This document shows positions 59,694 through 64,000 of a stretch of 64,000 bases of DNA, piece after piece. The translations under genes were made by a program, and so were the position numbers. This DNA comes from Brevibacterium pigmentatum (lineage in GTDB: Bacteria; Actinomycetota; Actinomycetes; Actinomycetales; Brevibacteriaceae). A model generated the notes under the pieces. That model was not told the origin of the DNA and made no database searches. It saw only the letters and a list, made by a program, of their open reading frames with translations. Location of the stretch: the NCBI RefSeq assembly GCF_011617465.1, contig NZ_CP050153.1, positions 3,658,001-3,722,000 on the forward strand, written 5' to 3'. Position 1 is the stretch's first letter. Every line of letters begins with the position of its first letter.

Positions 59694-60599
59694 CTACTTC
59701 GGCAGACCCTCGGCGTTCGGGTCGATGTTCTTGATCAGCGCGGAGGTGTCGAGACCGCCGAGGTCTTCGTCCATGAGCTTCTGCAGCTGTGCGTGGACGA
59801 GGGCAGCGGCCGGGAGGTCGACACCCTGGGTCTCGGCACCGGCGAGGGCGAGGCCGACGTCCTTATGCATGAGGGCGGTGGCGAAGCCGGGCTTGAACTC
59901 ATTGTTCGCCGCGGCCGTCGTGGTCACGCCGGGCACCGGGTACCAGGTGCGCAGCGGCCAGGAATCGCCGGAGGAGACCTTCGCAATATCGTGGAAGACC
60001 TTCGGATCGAGGCCGAAGCGATCGGAGAGAACAGCGCCTTCGACGACGCCCTGGAGGCTGATCGAGAGCATCATGTTGTTCACGATCTTCGCGGCCTGAC
60101 CTGCGGCGTCACCGCCGGCGTGGAAGATGTTGCCGGCCATCGCCTCGATGACGGGACGGGCCTCTTCGACATCGGCATCGGCGCCGCCGAGCATGAAGGT
60201 CAGGGTGCCGGCTTCGGCGCCGGTGACTCCGCCGGAGACGGGACCGTCGATGAGGCGGAATCCTGCCTTGGCCGCCTCGGCGTGGAGGAGACGAGCCGAA
60301 TCGAAGTCGATCGTCGAGGAATCGATGAGCAGGGTCTTCTGGTCCGCATTGGCCAGGACGCCGTCGGGCTCGAGATAAGCGGTGCGGGCGTGCTCACCCT
60401 TGGGCAGCATCGTAAAGACGATATCGGCACCGGCGACCGCCTCGGCGATGGAATTCACGGGGTTCACCCCGTTCTTCGCGGCTGCCTCCACGGCTTCCGG
60501 GACGAGATCGAAACCCTTGACGGTGTGACCGGCCTTGACCAGGTTCGCAGTCATCGGGCGGCCCATATTTCCCAGGCCCACCCATCCAATCGTCGACAT
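59694..60599 (-). CDS. mmsB: 3-Hydroxyisobutyrate dehydrogenase-family oxidoreductase
   Basis: 301 residues. IGWVGLGNMGRPMTANL is the NAD(P)-binding Gly-rich loop, LIDGPVSGGVTGAEAGTL the substrate loop, and GGDAAGQAAKIVNNMM carries the catalytic Lys. It oxidises 3-hydroxyisobutyrate in valine catabolism; tartronate-semialdehyde reductases share the fold. No methylmalonate-semialdehyde dehydrogenase is adjacent, so the exact acid is open. GAGGAGG precedes the ATG. It diverges from a LysR gene that may regulate it. Confidence 0.85.
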   Translation of the reverse strand: MSTIGWVGLGNMGRPMTANLVKAGHTVKGFDLVPEAVEAAAKNGVNPVNSIAEAVAGADIVFTMLPKGEHARTAYLEPDGVLANADQKTLLIDSSTIDFDSARLLHAEAAKAGFRLIDGPVSGGVTGAEAGTLTFMLGGADADVEEARPVIEAMAGNIFHAGGDAAGQAAKIVNNMMLSISLQGVVEGAVLSDRFGLDPKVFHDIAKVSSGDSWPLRTWYPVPGVTTTAAANNEFKPGFATALMHKDVGLALAGAETQGVDLPAAALVHAQLQKLMDEDLGGLDTSALIKNIDPNAEGLPK

Positions 60600-60724
60600 A
60601 ATATGCCTCCTCGCATCATGTTCAGCTACTCTGCAGTGTTCTCTCTCACAGTACGCCAGTCGAGGTGCGGACGCCCGGCTGGGAGCCTCACCTATTCCGC
60701 ACCGATTATGTGCACGTACGCAGA

Positions 60725-60730
60725 TAGAAT
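60725..60730 (+). promoter_or_regulatory. -10 box of the LysR gene
   Basis: TAGAAT ends 9 bases before the ATG at 60740, leaving at most a few leader bases. The mmsB-LysR gap (60600-60739) also holds the CGTACG-centred sequence near 60713-60719, a possible regulator site. Confidence 0.45.
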
Positions 60731-60739
60731 GGGAACACT

Positions 60740-61615
60740 ATGGCTTCCTATGCACCCGGCAGTTCCGGTCCGCAGATCGCGCCCGAGGATCTGCTGACTC
60801 TGCTCGCCGTCGCCCGGCTGGGGAAATTCACGGCCGCTGCGCACAGCCTCGGCCTCAACCACACGACCGTGTCCAGGCGCATCGCTGCGCTTGAGAAGGC
60901 ATACGGCGATCGGGTGCTCGTGGCCTCCCCCGACGGCTGGGAGCTCAGCGCCGCCGGGCGTCAGCTGCTGCCGATCGCCGAGGACATCGAGGCCGCGCTG
61001 GGCCGCATCGACGCACATTCGAACTCGGCTCTGTCCGGGACGATCCGGCTGGCCTGCCCGCAGGCCTTCGCCCTCGAGTACGCCGTTCCAGCGCTCACCG
61101 AGCTGCAGGCACAGCACCCGGGGCTGCAGATCGAACTGATCACCGCCACGCAGCGGGCCAGACAGTACCGGTCGGGTGTCGATATCGAGATCGTCGTCGG
61201 GCGGCCGGACGCCCCGCGCTCGATCGCCAAGCACATCCGCGACTATCGGCTGCAGCTCTACGCTTCGCAGGACTACATTGCTTCGCATCCGCTGCCGCAG
61301 ACGCTCGATGATCTGGCCGACCACAGGATGGTCTACTACATCGAGAATTCGCTGCGGGTCGATGATCTCGACGAGGCGGCCGATGCCCTTCCCCGCGGTA
61401 AGGGCTTCTTCCGGTCCACCTCGGTGCATGCGCATGTGTTGGCGACTTCGCACGGGGCCGGGATCGGGATCCTGCCGGACTTCCTCGCCTACGGAAATTC
61501 CCGCCTGGTGCAGGTGCTGCCGGAGCTGTTCTCCAAACAGGTGTCCTATTGGGCCTCGGTCCGCCACGAGTCCCTGCGCAACGCCGGAGTCCGCAAAGTC
61601 CTAGAATCCCTCTAA
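60740..61615 (+). CDS. LysR-family transcriptional regulator
   Basis: 291 residues. The helix-turn-helix occupies about residues 15-75 (LLTLLAVARLGKFTAAAHSLGLNHTTVSRRIAALE). The effector-binding domain follows (SGTIRLACPQAFALEYAVPALTELQAQHPGLQIELI, and HGAGIGILPDFLAYG). LysR proteins usually control the divergent gene, here mmsB; bdhA and its transporter lie convergently next door and are a second option. It ends within a long hairpin. Confidence 0.92.
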   Translation: MASYAPGSSGPQIAPEDLLTLLAVARLGKFTAAAHSLGLNHTTVSRRIAALEKAYGDRVLVASPDGWELSAAGRQLLPIAEDIEAALGRIDAHSNSALSGTIRLACPQAFALEYAVPALTELQAQHPGLQIELITATQRARQYRSGVDIEIVVGRPDAPRSIAKHIRDYRLQLYASQDYIASHPLPQTLDDLADHRMVYYIENSLRVDDLDEAADALPRGKGFFRSTSVHAHVLATSHGAGIGILPDFLAYGNSRLVQVLPELFSKQVSYWASVRHESLRNAGVRKVLESL

Positions 61616-61678
61616 TTGCTACCTGACGGCGGCCCAGATACCTCGCGCGAGGTTGCTGAGCCGCCGTCGGGTAGCAAT
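61615..61678. terminator. Long hairpin between LysR and bdhA
   Basis: 19-base arms (ATTGCTACCTGACGGCGGC and partner) pair with one mismatch. The loop contains the perfect 14-base palindrome ACCTCGCGCGAGGT. It begins in the LysR stop codon and ends 14 bases before the bdhA stop. Confidence 0.65.
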
Positions 61679-61691
61679 AAGGGAGGGTGGG

Positions 61692-62438
61692 TCAGGCGGC
61701 GACCCAACCGCCGTCGATGCTGTGGGCGCTGCCGTTGATGACCGCGGCATGCTCCCCAGCCAGGAAGAGCGCGATGGCCGCGACGTCCTCGGGTTCGGCG
61801 AGCCTCGGTACCGCGGAATGGCCGAGGAAGACCTGCTCGAGGACCTCGTCCTCGCTGATGCCGTTCGTCTTCGCCTGGTCGGCGATCTGTCCCTTGACCA
61901 GGGGCGTGAGCACATATCCGGGGTTGATCGCATTGCACGTCACTCCGTGCGGCCCGGCCTCGAGCGCGGTCGTCTTCGTCAGCCCCATGAGCCCGTGCTT
62001 CGCCGCGACATAGGCGGATTTGTTCGCCGAGGCGCGCAGACCGTGGACGGAGGAGAGGTTGATGATGCGTCCCCACCCGCGTTCGTACATCTTCGGCAGC
62101 ACCGCCTTCGTGAGCACGAACGGCGCCTCGAGCATGAGAGTGTTGATCAGCTGCCAGTCCTCGAGCGGAAATTCCGTGATCGGGTGGATCCGCTGGATGC
62201 CGGCGTTGTTGACGAGGATGTCGACGTCGAGATCGGTGCCCTCCAACGCCGAGGTGTCCGCCAGGTTGACGGCCCACGCTTCGCCGCCGATGTCGTCGGC
62301 AACGGCCTGTGCCGAGTCGGCGTCGACGTCAGCGACGATGACGGCGGCTCCGGCCTGAGCGAAGGACTGGGCGATCGCTTTTCCGAGCCCGGATGCTCCG
62401 CCGGTGACGAGAGCGCGTTTGCTGGTGAGATCTCCCAA
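61692..62438 (-). CDS. bdhA: 3-Hydroxybutyrate dehydrogenase (SDR family)
   Basis: 248 residues. TGGASGLGKAIA is the NAD loop, ILVNNAGIQRIHPITEFPLEDW the substrate strand typical of BdhA, and the catalytic Ser, Tyr and Lys lie in NLSSVHG and SAYVAAKHG. GVTCNAINPGYVLTPLV follows. It interconverts 3-hydroxybutyrate and acetoacetate. The start is TTG with AAAGGGA. It lies 158 bases downstream of an MHS-type transporter on the same strand, so uptake of a hydroxy acid followed by oxidation is likely. Confidence 0.87.
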   Translation of the reverse strand: MGDLTSKRALVTGGASGLGKAIAQSFAQAGAAVIVADVDADSAQAVADDIGGEAWAVNLADTSALEGTDLDVDILVNNAGIQRIHPITEFPLEDWQLINTLMLEAPFVLTKAVLPKMYERGWGRIINLSSVHGLRASANKSAYVAAKHGLMGLTKTTALEAGPHGVTCNAINPGYVLTPLVKGQIADQAKTNGISEDEVLEQVFLGHSAVPRLAEPEDVAAIALFLAGEHAAVINGSAHSIDGGWVAA

Positions 62439-62543
62439 GAGATGTCCCTTTCGTGGTTCGGGTCAGTGGTACGGATCCAACTTCCTCCCTGCGGAGGGCG
62501 AGGATTCATCGAGGTGGGTGCCGCGCACGGTGGCACGCAATGA

Positions 62544-62571
62544 GGCGGTGCCGATAGTCACCGACACCGCC
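62544..62571 (-). terminator. Modest hairpin between the transporter and bdhA
   Basis: GGCGGTG and CACCGCC pair around a 14-base loop shortly after the transporter stop. It might reduce, not abolish, read-through into bdhA. Confidence 0.35.
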
Positions 62572-62596
62572 CCCTCAAGACGAGCGCTGGCTGGTT

Positions 62597-63955
62597 TCAG
62601 CTGGCGGTGGCAACTCCGCGGCGCACCTTGTCTGCATGGTCGAGAGAGCGCAGGTCGATGCCCTTGGTCTCGCGGGTGTACATGAGAGCGATGAACGAGA
62701 TGATCGCAGCGGCCAGCAGGTAGAGCGCGATCGGGATCGAGGATCCGAAGGCGTCGAGCAGCGCGGTGGCGATGATCGGCGCGAAGGATCCGGCGACGAT
62801 CGCCGTGACCTGGTATCCGGTCGAGACGCCCGAGTTGCGCATGCGTGTCGGGAACATCTCGGACATGATCGCCGGCTGACCGGCATACATGAGCGCGTGG
62901 AAGACCAGGCCGATGAGAAGGGCGAGGAAGATCATCACGGCGCTGCCGGTGTCATACATCGGGAAGGCGAAGAAGCCCCACGTCGCAGTCAGGATGATGC
63001 CCACAGCGTAGGGCAGTTTGCGTCCGATGCGGTCCGTGGCGGCACCGACGATGGGAACGAGAACCGCATGGATCGCGTGCGCGCCGAGGAGGAGGCCGAG
63101 GATTTCGGCCGATTCGATCTTCACCTGCGTGGCAAGGTAGGTGATCGAGAAGGTGACCACCAGGTAGTAGTGGATGTTCTCGACGAAGCGCAGACCCATC
63201 GCGGCGAAGACCTCACGTGGGTAGCGCTTGAACACGGCCTTGACGCCGTAGTCGACGCCCTCTTCGATTTCTTCTGACTGCACCTCGTCAAAGATCGGAG
63301 CGTCGGAGACGCGGGTGCGGATGTAGTAGCCGATGAGGACGATGACGGCAGACAGCCAGAACGAAATGCGCCAACCCCACGACAGGAAGTGCTCTTCGGT
63401 GAGCGTCGCGGTGAGGATGAACAGAACTGCAGTGGCGAGCAGGTTGCCCAAGGGAACACCGGACTGCGGGAACGACGCCCAGAAGCCGCGTTCCTTGTTC
63501 GGCGCGTGCTCGGCCACGAGGAGGACAGCGCCTCCCCATTCGCCGCCGACGGCAAAGCCCTGGACGACGCGCAGCAGCACGAGCAGGATCGGGGCGAGGT
63601 ATCCGATCTGGTCGAATGTCGGCAGGCAGCCCATGAGGAACGTGGCCACACCGACGAGGACGATCGAAAGCTGCAGCAGCTTCTTGCGACCGTATTTATC
63701 GCCGAAGTGACCGAAGACGATGCCGCCGACTGGCCGGGCGATGAATCCGACCGCGTAGGTGGCGAAACCGGCCAGGATCGGAGTCAGCGGATTATCGGAA
63801 GGCGGGAACAGAATGTGGTTGAACACCAGTGTGGCGGCCGAACCGTAGAGGAAGAACTCGTACCATTCGACGACCGTTCCGGCCATCGAGGCAGCGACGA
63901 CCTTGCGCAGCTGAGCACGGATCGACTTCCTCTCGGCATTGCTCTGAGAACTCAT
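62597..63955 (-). CDS. MFS transporter of the metabolite:H+ symporter (MHS) family
   Basis: 452 residues, twelve helices. GTVVEWYEFFLYGSAA opens helix one, GHFGDKYGRKKLL is the loop 2-3 signature, LLRVVQGFAVGGEWGGAVLL the fourth helix, and FPTRMRNSGVSTGYQ a later MHS signature. Relatives carry shikimate, proline/betaine, alpha-ketoglutarate or other organic acids with protons. The link to bdhA favours 3-hydroxybutyrate or a similar acid. The ATG has AAGGAG. Confidence 0.9.
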   Translation of the reverse strand: MSSQSNAERKSIRAQLRKVVAASMAGTVVEWYEFFLYGSAATLVFNHILFPPSDNPLTPILAGFATYAVGFIARPVGGIVFGHFGDKYGRKKLLQLSIVLVGVATFLMGCLPTFDQIGYLAPILLVLLRVVQGFAVGGEWGGAVLLVAEHAPNKERGFWASFPQSGVPLGNLLATAVLFILTATLTEEHFLSWGWRISFWLSAVIVLIGYYIRTRVSDAPIFDEVQSEEIEEGVDYGVKAVFKRYPREVFAAMGLRFVENIHYYLVVTFSITYLATQVKIESAEILGLLLGAHAIHAVLVPIVGAATDRIGRKLPYAVGIILTATWGFFAFPMYDTGSAVMIFLALLIGLVFHALMYAGQPAIMSEMFPTRMRNSGVSTGYQVTAIVAGSFAPIIATALLDAFGSSIPIALYLLAAAIISFIALMYTRETKGIDLRSLDHADKVRRGVATAS

Positions 63956-64000
63956 GGGACTCCTTCGTTTCCACAATCCGCGTCACCATTGAATGCGCGA

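Overview
The window reads as chromosome of a high-GC Gram-positive actinomycete, most likely Micrococcales and Brevibacterium-like. The signs are strong G/C at third codon positions, GTG and TTG starts, many genes whose -10 box lies 6-7 bases before the start codon (leaderless transcripts), two LPRTG wall-anchored proteins, a MenC/NSAR-type enolase-superfamily enzyme, DUF4235 and DUF3817 proteins, and an Mrp-type cation/proton antiporter. The genus is inferred from gene style, not proven. I saw no rRNA, tRNA, CRISPR array, transposase, prophage or origin. About 57 protein genes are supported, and most long open frames opposite them are antisense shadows.

Layout. 1-4.2 kb: an LssY-domain membrane protein cut by the window edge, a MerR regulator with HEAT repeats, a separate HEAT-repeat protein with a MerR-type dyad in its promoter, a GyrI-like protein and a small membrane protein. 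4.3-15.3 kb: housekeeping and metabolic genes (secreted lysozyme-like protein, SmtB-like zinc-type ArsR repressor, EamA exporter, aminotransferase plus AhpD-like protein, cupin, glutamate-cysteine-ligase-like enzyme, M20 peptidase, FkbM methyltransferase, MenC/NSAR, CDF metal exporter). 15.4-24.4 kb: flotillin, DUF3817 protein, wall-anchored M28 aminopeptidase, ferritin-like/VIT1 metal transporter coupled to pabC, small membrane proteins and aroD. 24.4-29.5 kb: alpha/beta hydrolase, a three-gene glycine-betaine ABC importer and ogt.

29.6-33.4 kb holds a copper/heme group: a His-tailed PCu(A)C copper chaperone overlapping a Tat-exported DyP peroxidase, and a His-rich membrane protein behind a palindromic operator. 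33.4-38.8 kb has a Cys-less isochorismatase-like protein, a DUF222/HNH protein, nagA and an S9 peptidase. 39.1-49.2 kb is one unbroken minus-strand run of nine overlapping genes: mrpA(B)-C-D-E-F-G, an OmpR-type response regulator, its histidine kinase and a lipoprotein. This suggests the antiporter and its sensor are made together.

49.3-56.4 kb contains an unknown protein coupled to dcd, a repeat-rich LPRTG protein, an ABC-ATPase-like protein without a Walker A lysine, an anchored unknown protein, and a DUF559-type nuclease-like gene bracketed by two nearly identical palindromes. 56.7-64 kb carries a thioredoxin-NHL protein, a YggS-family PLP protein, a 3-hydroxyisobutyrate-type dehydrogenase divergent from a LysR regulator, and a 3-hydroxybutyrate dehydrogenase downstream of an MHS-type transporter (a probable hydroxy-acid uptake and oxidation pair).

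Three window-wide patterns stand out: leaderless promoters, a strongly over-represented motif CGCCGAGGCGGCC, and a set of very long perfect or near-perfect hairpins at gene ends.
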